Below are positions 53,558 to 62,135 of a stretch of DNA of 64,000 nucleotides, piece by piece. The notes beneath the pieces were generated by a model. That model was not told where the DNA came from and made no database searches. It saw only the letters and a list, made by a program, of their open reading frames with translations. Source of the stretch: Micromonospora_J zhanjiangensis (lineage in GTDB: Bacteria > Actinomycetota > Actinomycetes > Mycobacteriales > Micromonosporaceae); the NCBI RefSeq assembly GCF_042650605.1, contig NZ_JBHSBN010000006.1, forward strand, positions 186,001 to 250,000. Direction: 5' to 3'. Positions within the stretch are counted from its first letter, which is position 1; each line of letters opens with the position of its first letter. A program made the position numbers and the translations under genes.

Positions 53558-54058
53558 TCACAGGCCGATCGAGTGCAGCGCCGCGAAACCGTCGTCGACG
53601 ATGCGGCGGAGCAGCCCGTCGCCCGCCTCGCGGTGCTCGTCCAGGATCACCGTCTCGTGCTCGGCGATCCAGCGGAACTCGGTGTGCTTGCCGGCCTCCA
53701 ACCGGGGGCGGGCCAGGTCGCCGTCCACCCGGACCAGGAAGTCGTTCTCGATCCGGTCCAGCCCGTCGTCCCCCGTGTACGCGTAGCTGCCGACCTGGCC
53801 GAGGACGTGCGAGACGGTCCAGCCGGTCTCCTCGGTGACCTCGCGGCGCAACGCGTCGTCGTCGGACTCGCCCGGCTCCAGGTGCCCGCCGACGATGTCC
53901 CAGCAGTTCGGGAACAGTCGTCGCCGGGGTGACCTGCGCTGGATGAAGATCCGACCGTCGTCGTCCACGACCAGCGCACCAGCGCAGCGGAGAGGGGGCA
54001 CCTGGTCGACATTAGTCACCACGGAGGGCTGATGCGCAGCGTGAGGTCTTGTCCGCAT
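53558..54058 (-). CDS. NUDIX hydrolase
   Basis: 166-residue NUDIX pyrophosphatase. The box GX5EX7REUXEEXGU is complete across GGHLEPGESDDDALRREVTE (about 63-82) and continues ETGW. N-terminal strand LRCAGALVVDDDGRIFIQRR and late strand FRWIAEHETVILDEHREAG are typical of the dihydroneopterin/ADP-ribose-like small members. ATG at 54058 is used; GTG codons at 54022 or 54019 are possible starts because no ribosome site precedes the ATG. Substrate unknown. Divergent from the CBS gene. Confidence 0.88.
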   Translation of the reverse strand: MRTRPHAAHQPSVVTNVDQVPPLRCAGALVVDDDGRIFIQRRSPRRRLFPNCWDIVGGHLEPGESDDDALRREVTEETGWTVSHVLGQVGSYAYTGDDGLDRIENDFLVRVDGDLARPRLEAGKHTEFRWIAEHETVILDEHREAGDGLLRRIVDDGFAALHSIGL

Positions 54059-54115
54059 CGACGGAAGGCAGCACGATGTCCGTACCTGTCCGGCCTTCCA
54101 ATGAGGTGATGCGCG

Positions 54116-54508
54116 ATGCAGGTACGGGAAGCGATGTCCAGTGAGATCCTCGTCGTCGGACCGGATCACACGCTTCGACAGGCGGCTCGGATGATGGCCG
54201 AACGGCGGGTCGGCTCCGCGATCGTCATCGATCCGGACTCCGAGGGCGTCGGCATCATGACCGAGCGGGACGTCTTGAACGCGATCGGTGCCGGGCTCGA
54301 CTGCGACACCGAACGCACCGCCGCGCACCTCACCTCGGAGGTGGTCTACGCGGACCCGGACTGGACGGTGGACGAGGCGGCCGAGGCGATGGCCCGGGGC
54401 GGGTTCCGGCACCTGGTCGTCATGGCGGGCAGCGAGGTGCTCGGCGTGATCTCGGTCCGGGACATCGTCCGGGTCTGGACCGGCCACCGGACCGCCGCCC
54501 GGCTCTGA
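54116..54508 (+). CDS. Two-CBS-domain protein
   Basis: 130-residue cytoplasmic protein of two CBS motifs: REAMSSEILVVGPDHTLRQA with VGSAIVIDPDSEGVGIMTER, then TSEVVYADPDWTVDEAAEAM with HLVVMAGSEVLGVISVRDIV. Together they form one Bateman module that binds adenosyl nucleotides. No catalytic domain is attached, so it is a stand-alone energy or nucleotide sensor. GAGGTGATG just before the ATG provides a ribosome site. Partner unknown. Confidence 0.92.
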   Translation: MQVREAMSSEILVVGPDHTLRQAARMMAERRVGSAIVIDPDSEGVGIMTERDVLNAIGAGLDCDTERTAAHLTSEVVYADPDWTVDEAAEAMARGGFRHLVVMAGSEVLGVISVRDIVRVWTGHRTAARL

Positions 54509-54646
54509 CCGCACCGGCGTCGCCGACCGCCACGCCGCTCCTCGCCGGGTCGGTATCGGCGGTGCCGTACCGGTCGGGTCGCTCAGTATGCGGACACGGC
54601 CGGTCCTGCGGCGCAACTACCACGGTCGCCCGTACTCTGGGTAGTC

Positions 54647-55741
54647 ATGACCGCCGAGCAGCTGATCTCTTTCGCCCGTGGGGCACCCTCACTGGACATC
54701 GTCGATGTCGACGGACTGAAGGCCGCGGCCGTCCGCGCCTTCGACGCCGACCCCGCGGGCATCACCGCGTACGGCACATCGGTGGGATACCTGCCGCTGC
54801 GTGAATGGATCGCCACCAAGCACGGCGTGTCGCCGGACCAGGTGCTGGTGACGAACGGTTCGTTGCAGGCCGACGCCTTCCTCTTCGACCATCTCGTCTC
54901 CTCCGGTGACGCCGTCGTGGTGGAACGCCCGACGTACGACCGCACCCTGCTCAACCTGCGGCAGCAGGCCGGTGAGGTGCACGCGGTGACCGTCCAGCCG
55001 GACGGCGTGGACACCGCCGAGTTGCGCAAGCTGCTGGAGTCGGGGATCCGCCCCCGGCTCGCCCACATCATCCCCAACTACCAGAACCCGGCCGGCGTCA
55101 CGCTCTCCCTGGACAAGCGGCGCGAACTGCTCGACCTCGCCGCCGAGTACGACTTCATCATCTTCGAGGACGACCCGTACGCGGACATCCGGTTCCGCGG
55201 CGAGCGGCTGCCGTCGATGTTGTCGCTGGACACCGGCAACCGGGTCGTGCACGCCTCCAGCTTCACCAAGACGGTCTGCCCGGGGGTCCGGGTCGGCTAC
55301 CTGATCGGCCCGGCCGACCTGATCGCCGACATCGCCAAGAAGGCGACGAACCTCTACATCTCGCCCGGCATGGTCGCCCAGGCGATCGTGCACCAGTTCT
55401 GCGTCTCCGGGGACATCGACCGGTCGATCGAGACCGTCCGGACGGCCCTCGGCGAGCGGGCCCGGTTGCTCGCCGAGGCGCTGCGCACCCACCTGCCCGA
55501 GGCCCGGTTCACCGAGCCGGACGGCGGCTACTTCCTCTGGATCGAGTTGCCCACCGACGTACTGGCGGAGAGGATCGCGCCAGCGGCGGCCGAGCGTGGG
55601 GTGGCGGTGGTCAAGGGCACCGACTTCATGCTCGACGGCGGCCGACACGCGCTGCGGCTGGCCTTCTCGGCGGTCACCGCGGACCGGATCGAGGAGGGTG
55701 TGCGCCGGCTGGCCGAGGCGGTCGCCGCGGTCCGCGGCTGA
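54647..55741 (+). CDS. PLP-dependent aminotransferase, class I (2-aminoadipate / MocR-like)
   Basis: 364-residue fold-type I transaminase. Key segments: YGTSVGYLPLREWIATKHGV, VLVTNGSLQADAFLFDHLV, ERPTYDRTLLNLRQQ, IPNYQNPAGVTLSLDKRREL, IFEDDPYADIRFRGERLP and the PLP lysine in VHASSFTKTVCPGVRVGYLI; arginine for the carboxylate in ALRLAFS. It resembles 2-aminoadipate/valine-pyruvate aminotransferases and the catalytic domain of MocR regulators but carries no helix-turn-helix. ATG chosen. Alone in its operon; substrate not assigned. Confidence 0.92.
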   Translation: MTAEQLISFARGAPSLDIVDVDGLKAAAVRAFDADPAGITAYGTSVGYLPLREWIATKHGVSPDQVLVTNGSLQADAFLFDHLVSSGDAVVVERPTYDRTLLNLRQQAGEVHAVTVQPDGVDTAELRKLLESGIRPRLAHIIPNYQNPAGVTLSLDKRRELLDLAAEYDFIIFEDDPYADIRFRGERLPSMLSLDTGNRVVHASSFTKTVCPGVRVGYLIGPADLIADIAKKATNLYISPGMVAQAIVHQFCVSGDIDRSIETVRTALGERARLLAEALRTHLPEARFTEPDGGYFLWIELPTDVLAERIAPAAAERGVAVVKGTDFMLDGGRHALRLAFSAVTADRIEEGVRRLAEAVAAVRG

Positions 55742-55898
55742 CCGGGCGGGCCCACCGACCACGCGGGCCGGACCGCGGTGACGCGAGTCCGGCTCGGCGT
55801 GGCCCCGCGCGCCGGCGCAGTTGATCACGCTGCCGCGGGCGCGGCGGCGTACCCTTCAGGCGCAGACACCCGAACCCGGCGGAAGGGGGTGCGCCGCG

Positions 55899-57047
55899 AT
55901 GACCGACCGACTCAACCCGGAACGGGCCACCGGCAACGGGACCGCCCGTACGAGATCGCGCGCCTGGACCGCGCCGGCCCGGGCGATGAGCCGCATCCTC
56001 AGCGCCGACGGCAATCAGCAGCGCCGCCCGCCGGCCGCGCGGGCCGGGCACAACGCCGTGGTCGACTGCGCACTGTACGTGGACGGCGTCCGGCAGCCGG
56101 GCGACTGGGACTACGTCGAGGCGCTCGCCGCGGCCCGGGGGCAGTCGAACGCGTTCGTCTGGCTGGGCCTGCACGAGCCCGGAGCGGATGATCTCGCCGG
56201 CATCGCCGAGACCTACGGCCTGCACGAACTGGCGGTCGAGGACGCGGTCAAGGCGGCTCAGCGGCCGAAGCTGGAGCAGTTCGGCGAGGTGAGCTTCCTG
56301 GTGCTGAAGACGGCCCGGTACTGCGAGCACGACGAGCTGACCGAGAACTCCGAGGTGGTCGAGACCGGCCACGTGATGCTCTTCATCGGTCCGCAGTTCG
56401 TGATCACTGTGCGGCACGGCGACGCCTGCCGGCTCTCCCCGGTCCGGGCCGACCTCGAAACCAAGAAGGAACTGCTGGAACAGGGGCCGTGGGCGGTTGT
56501 CTACGCGGTCACCGACCGGGTGGTCGACCTGTACGTGGAGGTGGCCGACAAGGTGGAGGACGACCTGGACACCCTGGAGGCGGAGGTCTTCTCCCGCCAG
56601 ACGACCGGCCGGATCCAGCGGATCTACCAGATGAAGCGGGAGTTGGTCGAGTTCAAGCGGGCGGTGGTGCCGCTGCAACGGCCGATGTTGTCGTTGACCG
56701 GGCAGATGAACCGCGCGGTGCCCAAGGAGATCCGGCGCTACTTCCGCGACGTGCAGGACCACCTCACGCGTACGGTCGAGCAGGTCAACTCCTACGACGA
56801 CCTGCTCAATTCGATCCTCCAGGCCCGGTTGGCGCAGGTCAGCGTCGAGCAGAACAACGACATGCGCAAGATCGCCGCCTGGGCCGCCATCGGCGCGGTG
56901 TGGACCGCCATCGTCGGCATCTACGGCATGAACTTCGACCACATGCCGGAGCTGAAGTGGACGTACGGCTATCCCGGCGTCTGGTGTGTGATGTTGCTCA
57001 TCTCCCTGGTCCTGTACCGCTGGTTCCGCCGCAACGGCTGGTTGTGA
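55899..57047 (+). CDS. corA: Magnesium/cobalt transport protein CorA
   Basis: Homopentameric inner-membrane divalent cation channel, 382 residues. The cytoplasmic funnel runs from about residue 55 to 320 (VWLGLHEPGADDLAGIAETY, VEDAVKAAQRPKLEQFGEVS, YLYVEVADKVEDDLD-type stalk helix), then two helices with the selectivity motif YGMNFDHMPELKW between them; C-terminal RWFRRNGWL is basic. Start ATG at 55899 with GGAAGGGGG 13 bases upstream; a longer frame to 55821 seems spurious. Magnesium uptake is the main role; Co2+ and Ni2+ can enter as well. Confidence 0.95.
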   Translation: MTDRLNPERATGNGTARTRSRAWTAPARAMSRILSADGNQQRRPPAARAGHNAVVDCALYVDGVRQPGDWDYVEALAAARGQSNAFVWLGLHEPGADDLAGIAETYGLHELAVEDAVKAAQRPKLEQFGEVSFLVLKTARYCEHDELTENSEVVETGHVMLFIGPQFVITVRHGDACRLSPVRADLETKKELLEQGPWAVVYAVTDRVVDLYVEVADKVEDDLDTLEAEVFSRQTTGRIQRIYQMKRELVEFKRAVVPLQRPMLSLTGQMNRAVPKEIRRYFRDVQDHLTRTVEQVNSYDDLLNSILQARLAQVSVEQNNDMRKIAAWAAIGAVWTAIVGIYGMNFDHMPELKWTYGYPGVWCVMLLISLVLYRWFRRNGWL

Positions 57048-57055
57048 CGGTCGAA

Positions 57056-57088
57056 CCGGTGGCGACGGAGCTGGTCCGCCGCCACCGG
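57056..57088. terminator. Bidirectional hairpin after corA
   Basis: CCGGTGGCGACGG (57056-57068) pairs with CCGCCGCCACCGG (57076-57088) over 13 bp with one A-C mismatch and a 7-base loop, nine bases after the corA stop and before the stop of the convergent gene at 57119. Confidence 0.6.
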
Positions 57089-57118
57089 TACGAGGGCGCC
57101 ATGCCGGTGACCGGCCGG

Positions 57119-57871
57119 TCAGTTGTGGCTCGACGAGCCGGTGGTGTTGCCCATCACGCCGTCGGCCTTGCCGTTCGCCTTGCCGTTCGTGTTCTTCGCC
57201 GCGCCCTGCTTGGCCCCGTCGGTGACGGTGCCGGCGGCCGAGGCGAGTCGGTCCTCGGCCTTGGCGGCGGCGTCCTTGGCCGCGGCGGCCTTTCCGGTCG
57301 CGACGGTGGGGTTGTCCTTCGTCACCCCGCCGACCGCCGAGCCGCCCGCCGCCGAACCGCCGCCCGCCGAACCGTCCACGGGCAGGTCCCGGGTGGTCCG
57401 GTCGCCGTCCAGGTCCGCCAGGGTGTCCGGGTGGTAGGCCTCCCACTCCACCTCGGCCGCCCGCCGCCGCCGGGCCGCGACCACACCACCGGCGATCGCA
57501 CCGGCGGCCAGCGCGCCGGCCACCATCGGCCACTTGCGCCGGGCCACGAACGACTGCTTCCGGCGGACCGGCCGCAGGCTCTTCGCCTTGGCCTTCTTCG
57601 CGGCCTTGCCGGCGTTCCGCGCGCCGTCGGTGGCGGCCGCCGCCAGCGGCGCGAACGCCGCCACGGTCGAACCCCAGCCGCTCGACGCGCCGTCCCGGAT
57701 CTTGGTCGCGGTCGGGGCGACCTGGGCCTGGGCGGCCCGCACCCGCGGCCCGACCGTCGCGCCCACGCCACCCGCGGCGTGCGTCGCCGCCTGTACGAAG
57801 TGCTCGAGGCTCTCGCCCAGCTCAGCCTTGACGAGATCGCGGTGGGTCCTGCGGCGCCCGAATCCAAACAC
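57119..57871 (-). CDS. Ala/Lys-rich protein with one membrane helix, unknown function
   Basis: 250-residue protein with N-terminal FGFGRRRTHRDLVKAELGES and helical Ala-rich stretch (LEHFVQAATHAAGGVGATVG) of apolipoprotein-like pattern, then a basic segment (RNAGKAAKKAKAKSLRPVRR), one helix (MVAGALAAGAIAGGVVAARR) and a Gly/Ala/Lys tail with GKANGKADG. The start is GTG at 57871 because AGGAGGTGG stands eight bases upstream; the ATG at 57904 has a ribosome site too close to it. Reminiscent of DUF5324-type actinobacterial proteins, without certainty. Possibly envelope- or nucleoid-associated. Convergent with corA. Confidence 0.7.
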   Translation of the reverse strand: MFGFGRRRTHRDLVKAELGESLEHFVQAATHAAGGVGATVGPRVRAAQAQVAPTATKIRDGASSGWGSTVAAFAPLAAAATDGARNAGKAAKKAKAKSLRPVRRKQSFVARRKWPMVAGALAAGAIAGGVVAARRRRAAEVEWEAYHPDTLADLDGDRTTRDLPVDGSAGGGSAAGGSAVGGVTKDNPTVATGKAAAAKDAAAKAEDRLASAAGTVTDGAKQGAAKNTNGKANGKADGVMGNTTGSSSHN

Positions 57872-57989
57872 GGTGTCCACCTCCTGCTGTGACGTCTCCG
57901 TCATCCTCCACCTTCGGATGCCTCCGTACTGCCAGAACGGGCACATGGGAGGATCCGCATGGAAACTGACCATCGACCGAGGAGTACCC

Positions 57990-58520
57990 GTGGCCGAGAC
58001 CATCTACGCCACCTTGCACACCAATGCCGGCCCGATCCGGCTGGAGCTCTTTCCGAACCACGCCCCGAAGACCGTGCGCAACTTCGTCGAACTCGCCGAG
58101 GGCAGCAAGGAGTACGTCGACCCGCGCACCGGTCAGCCCGGCTCCGGCCCGTACTACGACGGGACCATCTCGCACCGGGTGATCAGCGGCTTCATGGTCC
58201 AGATGGGCGACCCGACCGGCACCGGCCGGGGCGGGCCGGGCTTCACCTTCGCCGACGAGTTCCACCCGGAGCTGCGCTTCGACCGGCCGTACCTGCTCGC
58301 CATGGCGAACGCCGGGCCGGGCACCAACGGGTCGCAGTTCTTCATCACCGTCGCGCCCACGCCGCACCTGAACAACCGGCACACGATCTTCGGACGGGTC
58401 GCCGACGAGGCGTCGGAGAAGGTGGTCGAGGCGATCTCGAACACCCAGACCACCCCGGCCGACAAGCCGGTGCAGGACGTGGTGATCGAGCGCGTCGAGA
58501 TCCAGCGCGGCCAGGCCTGA
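57990..58520 (+). CDS. ppiA: Peptidyl-prolyl cis-trans isomerase, cyclophilin type
   Basis: 176-residue cytoplasmic cyclophilin that speeds proline isomerisation during folding. Active-site segments are present: LFPNHAPKTVRNFVELAEGS, YYDGTISHRVISGFMVQMGD (Arg catalytic) , TGTGRGGPGFTFADEFHPEL, YLLAMANAGPGTNGSQFFIT and HTIFGRVADEASEKVVEAIS. GTG start with GAGGAG six bases upstream; the open frame extends further but runs through the divergent gene's promoter. Divergent from the Ala/Lys-rich protein gene and close upstream of rhomboid (25 bases), likely co-transcribed with it. Confidence 0.95.
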   Translation: MAETIYATLHTNAGPIRLELFPNHAPKTVRNFVELAEGSKEYVDPRTGQPGSGPYYDGTISHRVISGFMVQMGDPTGTGRGGPGFTFADEFHPELRFDRPYLLAMANAGPGTNGSQFFITVAPTPHLNNRHTIFGRVADEASEKVVEAISNTQTTPADKPVQDVVIERVEIQRGQA

Positions 58521-58545
58521 CCGAACGCGCGGTACCTTTGCTCGC

Positions 58546-59487
58546 ATGACCACGCATCCGGAGCCCGGCGGAGGTGACGGCGTGGGTGAGTCCCCGCCGG
58601 CGACTCCGGTCTGCTACCGCCATCCGTCGCGCGAGACGTACGTCCGGTGCAGCCGCTGTGGGCGGCCGATCTGCCCGGACTGCATGCGGGACGCGGCGGT
58701 CGGGCACCAGTGCCCGGAATGCGTGGCCGAGGGCCGTCGTACCCAGCGGCCGGCGCGCACCGTCTTCGGTGGCGGTGCCGCCGGCCGGCACGGGTACGTC
58801 ACCAAGGCGCTGATCGCGGTCAACGTCCTGGTGATGGCCCTGTCCATCTGGTCGGACCGGGGTGGCAACTCGGTGGCCGGCGGTGGACTGGGCGGCCTGA
58901 TGGGCGGCAGTACCCCGGTCACCAGCTTGGGCGCGGTGTTCGGCGTGGTCTCGCCCACCGGCGTCGCGTACGGCATCCCGGCGGGCGAGTTCTACCGGCT
59001 GCTGACCGCCATGTTCCTGCACTACGGCGCGCTTCACCTGTTGCTGAACATGTGGGCGCTGTGGGTGCTCGGCCGGTCGCTGGAGGCCGTGCTCGGGCCG
59101 GCCCGGTTCCTGGCCCTCTACCTGGTGGCCGGCGTCGGCGGCAACGTCGCCGCGTACGTCTTCAGCCCCGACCACGCCACCGCCGGCGCCTCGACGGCGA
59201 TCTTCGGGCTGTTCGCGGCGCTCTTCGTGATCATGCGGCGGCTCGGCCGGGACACCTCGGCGGTGATCCCGATCCTGGTGATCAACCTGATCTTCACCTT
59301 CACGGTGCCGAACATCTCCATCGCCGGGCACCTCGGCGGGCTGGTCACCGGCGCGGCCATGGCGCTGCTGCTGGCGTACGCGCCGCAGGGGCGGCGGACG
59401 CTGGTCCAGGTGGCCGGCGGCGCGCTGATCGTGGTGGGCCTGATCGCCGTGACGGTGGCCCGCACCGCCCTGCTGCTGGCCACCTGA
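58546..59487 (+). CDS. Rhomboid family intramembrane serine protease with N-terminal zinc-binding domain
   Basis: 313-residue intramembrane protease. Residues about 22-62 carry a B-box/zinc-ribbon-like Cys/His module: VCYRHPSRETYVRCSRCGRP then ICPDCMRDAAVGHQCPEC. The rhomboid domain has helix 1 AVNVLVMALSIWSD, loop EFYRLLTAMFLHYGALHLLL with NMWALWVLGRSLE, the catalytic serine in AGASTAIFGLFAALFVIMRR (GxSxxxxG) and the catalytic histidine in SIAGHLGGLVTGAAMALLLA. Ser/His pair is complete. Substrate unknown. Such actinobacterial rhomboids with N-terminal zinc module are common. Confidence 0.94.
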   Translation: MTTHPEPGGGDGVGESPPATPVCYRHPSRETYVRCSRCGRPICPDCMRDAAVGHQCPECVAEGRRTQRPARTVFGGGAAGRHGYVTKALIAVNVLVMALSIWSDRGGNSVAGGGLGGLMGGSTPVTSLGAVFGVVSPTGVAYGIPAGEFYRLLTAMFLHYGALHLLLNMWALWVLGRSLEAVLGPARFLALYLVAGVGGNVAAYVFSPDHATAGASTAIFGLFAALFVIMRRLGRDTSAVIPILVINLIFTFTVPNISIAGHLGGLVTGAAMALLLAYAPQGRRTLVQVAGGALIVVGLIAVTVARTALLLAT

Positions 59488-59576
59488 GGGCCGCCGCTGC
59501 CGAGCACGCCTGGGGGCGGGCACGCCTGGGGGCCGTCGCTGCCGGGCACGGTTGGGGGCCGCTGTTGCCGGGCGCG
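59488..59576. repeat. Imperfect tandem repeat between rhomboid and PH-domain genes
   Basis: About four units of the pattern GGGGGCCG(C/T)CGCTGCCGGGCACG (59488, 59512 shortened, 59528, 59554). The convergent transcripts end in it; it may help termination, but its arms do not form one strong hairpin. Confidence 0.6.
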
Positions 59577-59592
59577 TCCGAAGCCCGACGTC

Positions 59593-60039
59593 TCAGTTGG
59601 CCGCGGCCGGGCCGCCGTGCAGCGACCGGAGGTGTCGCGCCACCTCGTCCGGGGCGGCCCCCAGGTCGGCGCGGCCGAACAGGTGCAGGGTCTCGCCGGT
59701 GTCGATCTCCAGCGTCTCGGTGCGCAGCCCGAGCCGGGGTCGGGTGTCCACCCCGATCCGTTCGATCTCGGCCCAGCCGAACCGGCGCGAACCGGCGAGG
59801 CCGGTGGCCACCGTGACCCCGCCGGAATCGGCGGTCAACCGGACCGGCGCGACCAGGTCCCGCAGTCCCCAGCCGGCCAGGCCGAGCGCGGCCAGTCCGG
59901 CCAGCCAGAGCCGGACCGGATCGCCGTCGGCCAGCAGCACGCCGAGCAGCACGAATCCGGCCGCCCCGCCGAACTTGGCCGCCGGCAGCGTGCGGGGCAC
60001 GCCCCACCTCAGCACCGACTCCCCCGCACCGGACCGCAT
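59593..60039 (-). CDS. PH-domain (bPH) membrane protein
   Basis: 148-residue protein with two adjacent N-terminal helices (KFGGAAGFVLLGVLLADG and LWLAGLAALGLAGWGLR) and a bacterial PH-like domain (VRLTADSGGVTVATGLAGSR, RFGWAEIERIGVDTRPRLGL, LEIDTGETLHLFGRADLGAA). Actinobacterial bPH proteins of this type are common; function mostly unknown. ATG start. Convergent with rhomboid and divergent from the thiolase gene by 168 bases. Confidence 0.88.
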   Translation of the reverse strand: MRSGAGESVLRWGVPRTLPAAKFGGAAGFVLLGVLLADGDPVRLWLAGLAALGLAGWGLRDLVAPVRLTADSGGVTVATGLAGSRRFGWAEIERIGVDTRPRLGLRTETLEIDTGETLHLFGRADLGAAPDEVARHLRSLHGGPAAAN

Positions 60040-60207
60040 CGGTCAAGGATGCCAGCGGTCGCCGGTGCCGCCCGGCTGCGGGGGTGACCGAGTGGCGATG
60101 TCGGCCGGGAGCCGGTGTGGCCGAGCGCGGTGCCGGTCGGACGCGGGTGCCGGCCGAGCCGGTCCCGACGTAGGATCGGGGACAGGCCAAGTTACCGGGG
60201 AGTAGAG

Positions 60208-61380
60208 ATGAGAGACGCGGTCATCGTCGGCGCGGTGCGGACCCCGGTCGGCCGGCGCAAGGGCGGGCTCGCCGGGGTGCACCCGGTCGACCTGTCCGCG
60301 CACGTCCTGCGGGCCCTGGCCGAGCGCACCGCCCTCGATCCGGCCGATGTGGACGACGTGGTCTGGGGTTGTGTCTCCCAGGTCGGCGAGCAGGCGTGGA
60401 ACGTCGGCCGCAACGCCGTGCTGGCCGCCGGCTGGCCCGAGTCGGTGCCCGGGACGACCCTGGACCGGCAGTGCGGCTCCAGCCAGCAGGCCCTGCACTT
60501 CGCCGCCGCAGCGGTCGTCGCGGGGCAGGCAGACCTGGTGGTCGCGGGCGGGGTGGAGTCGATGACCCGGGTGCCGATGGGCACCAGCGCGGGCACCGGC
60601 CAGCCGTACGGCGAGCTGCTGCGGGACCGCTACCGGGGCGCCGAGGGTTTCCAGGCCGACCAGCCGGTCCCGTTCAACCAGGGCGTGGGCGCCGAGATGA
60701 TCGCCGACCGGTGGCACCTGTCCCGCCGCCAGCTCGACGAGTACGCCCTGGCCAGTCACCAGAAGGCGGCGGCCGCCCAGGACGCCGGCGCCTTCGAGGC
60801 GGAGATCGCCCCGGTGGCGGTCGGCGACGGGCACAAGGTCTCCGCCGACGAGGGCATCCGCCGGGACACCTCCCTCGACCGGCTGGCCGAGCTGGCCACG
60901 CCGTTCAAGGCCGACGGGGTGGTCACCGCCGGCTCGGCCTCGCAGATCTCCGACGGCGCCGCCGCGCTCGCCGTCACCACCTCCGAGTGGGCCGGCCGGC
61001 ACGGGCTGCGCCCACTGGCCCGGATCCACACCGCGGTGGTCGCCGCGGACGACCCGGTGGTGATGCTCACCGCGCCGATCCCGGCCACCGCCAAGGCGCT
61101 GCGCCGGGCCGGCCTCGGCATCGAGGAGATCGGCGTGTACGAGGTCAACGAGGCGTTCGCGCCGGTGCCGTTGGCCTGGCTCGCCGAGACCGAGGCGGAC
61201 CCGGAGCGGCTCAACCCGCGCGGCGGGGCGATCGCCCTGGGTCATCCGCTCGGCGGCTCCGGTGCGCGGATCATGACCACGATGCTGCACCACATGCGGG
61301 ACAACGGCATCCGGTACGGCCTGCAGACCATGTGCGAGGGCGGCGGGATGGCCAACGCCACCGTCGTCGAACTGCTCTGA
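60208..61380 (+). CDS. Thiolase (acetyl-CoA acyltransferase)
   Basis: 390-residue thiolase. N-terminal MRDAVIVGAVRTPVGRRKGG; nucleophilic Cys in TTLDRQCGSSQQALHFAAAA (about residue 89); VAGGVESMTRVPMG; second half VYEVNEAFAPVPLAWLAE with the His of NEAFA region, and GGAIALGHPLGGSGARIMTT and the active Cys in LQTMCEGGGMANATVVEL. All catalytic residues are present. Degradative (fatty acid) or biosynthetic thiolase cannot be separated from sequence. GGGGAG seven bases before ATG. Alone; no hydroxyacyl-CoA dehydrogenase gene nearby. Confidence 0.95.
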   Translation: MRDAVIVGAVRTPVGRRKGGLAGVHPVDLSAHVLRALAERTALDPADVDDVVWGCVSQVGEQAWNVGRNAVLAAGWPESVPGTTLDRQCGSSQQALHFAAAAVVAGQADLVVAGGVESMTRVPMGTSAGTGQPYGELLRDRYRGAEGFQADQPVPFNQGVGAEMIADRWHLSRRQLDEYALASHQKAAAAQDAGAFEAEIAPVAVGDGHKVSADEGIRRDTSLDRLAELATPFKADGVVTAGSASQISDGAAALAVTTSEWAGRHGLRPLARIHTAVVAADDPVVMLTAPIPATAKALRRAGLGIEEIGVYEVNEAFAPVPLAWLAETEADPERLNPRGGAIALGHPLGGSGARIMTTMLHHMRDNGIRYGLQTMCEGGGMANATVVELL

Positions 61381-61529
61381 TGACCCGCGCGGCGACCCGG
61401 CGGTCTCGATGATCACGCAGAGTGTCCGTGGAAGTTGTCAGTACGCCTTACCTCGGTAGAACTTCTGTAATTCAACTTTCATCCATGTCCTGCCGAACCA
61501 TTCCCCGGTGAATCGTCGTTGAACTGCGC

Positions 61530-62057
61530 ATGGACGTGTTCTCACGTACGTTCCTGCCCGCCGCGGCGGAGGCCGGACTGGCCGTCGCGACCGTCAGCCG
61601 GCACATGCCGGTGTTCCGTCGGTGCGTCGAGTCCCGCGACGCCGCCGTCCTCGTCACCCGCTGCAACCGCCCCGACCGGTCCGTGCAGGGCGGCGACTAC
61701 CTCCTCCTGCTGACCGCCCGCCGACTGGTGGTCACCCAGCAGACCCGGGTCCTGCACCGGCTCCGCCTGCACCTCAACGCGGAGCTACGGCACCTGAGCA
61801 ACGTCACCTGGAATCCCGACCCCCGGCTCTCCTGCGTCGAGTTGGCCGCCACCGCGGTCGACGGCATCCGCGAGCGGTTCCTGATCCGGACCGGCCACCC
61901 GAAGCAGGTGTGGCACCTCGACGCCCTGCTCGGCCAGGCGTTCCGGAGCCAGGACACCAACCGGCACATCCGTTACTCCCCGGGCACCGCCACCGTGCCC
62001 GACGCGCTGCCCGGTCCCGGTCGCTCGACGCGACTCACCCCGGCGATCGCCCGCTGA
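61530..62057 (+). CDS. Conserved-looking protein of unknown function, 175 residues
   Basis: Begins MDVFSRTFLPAAAEAGLAVA; central part GGDYLLLLTARRLVVTQQTR and ELRHLSNVTWNPDPRLSCVE looks like a PH- or GRAM-like beta domain, as seen in actinobacterial proteins that respond to membrane stress, but this is uncertain. The end is disordered (PGPGRSTRLTPAIAR). The 149 bases upstream are notably AT-rich (TTCTGTAATTCAACTTTC) and likely contain its promoter; no ribosome site is clear. It ends 78 bases before the response regulator gene on the same strand and may be co-regulated with it. Confidence 0.6.
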   Translation: MDVFSRTFLPAAAEAGLAVATVSRHMPVFRRCVESRDAAVLVTRCNRPDRSVQGGDYLLLLTARRLVVTQQTRVLHRLRLHLNAELRHLSNVTWNPDPRLSCVELAATAVDGIRERFLIRTGHPKQVWHLDALLGQAFRSQDTNRHIRYSPGTATVPDALPGPGRSTRLTPAIAR

Positions 62058-62135
62058 CCCGGGCGCGGCGGACCCGTACACGATCCGAACATCGGCGCCA
62101 CCGCGTCGCGTACCCGCGTCGGCCAAGATGGGTAC

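Noticed and set aside
59488..59576. CRISPR-like or IS-end repeat
   Set aside because: Imperfect slippage-type units without unique spacers or terminal inverted repeats.
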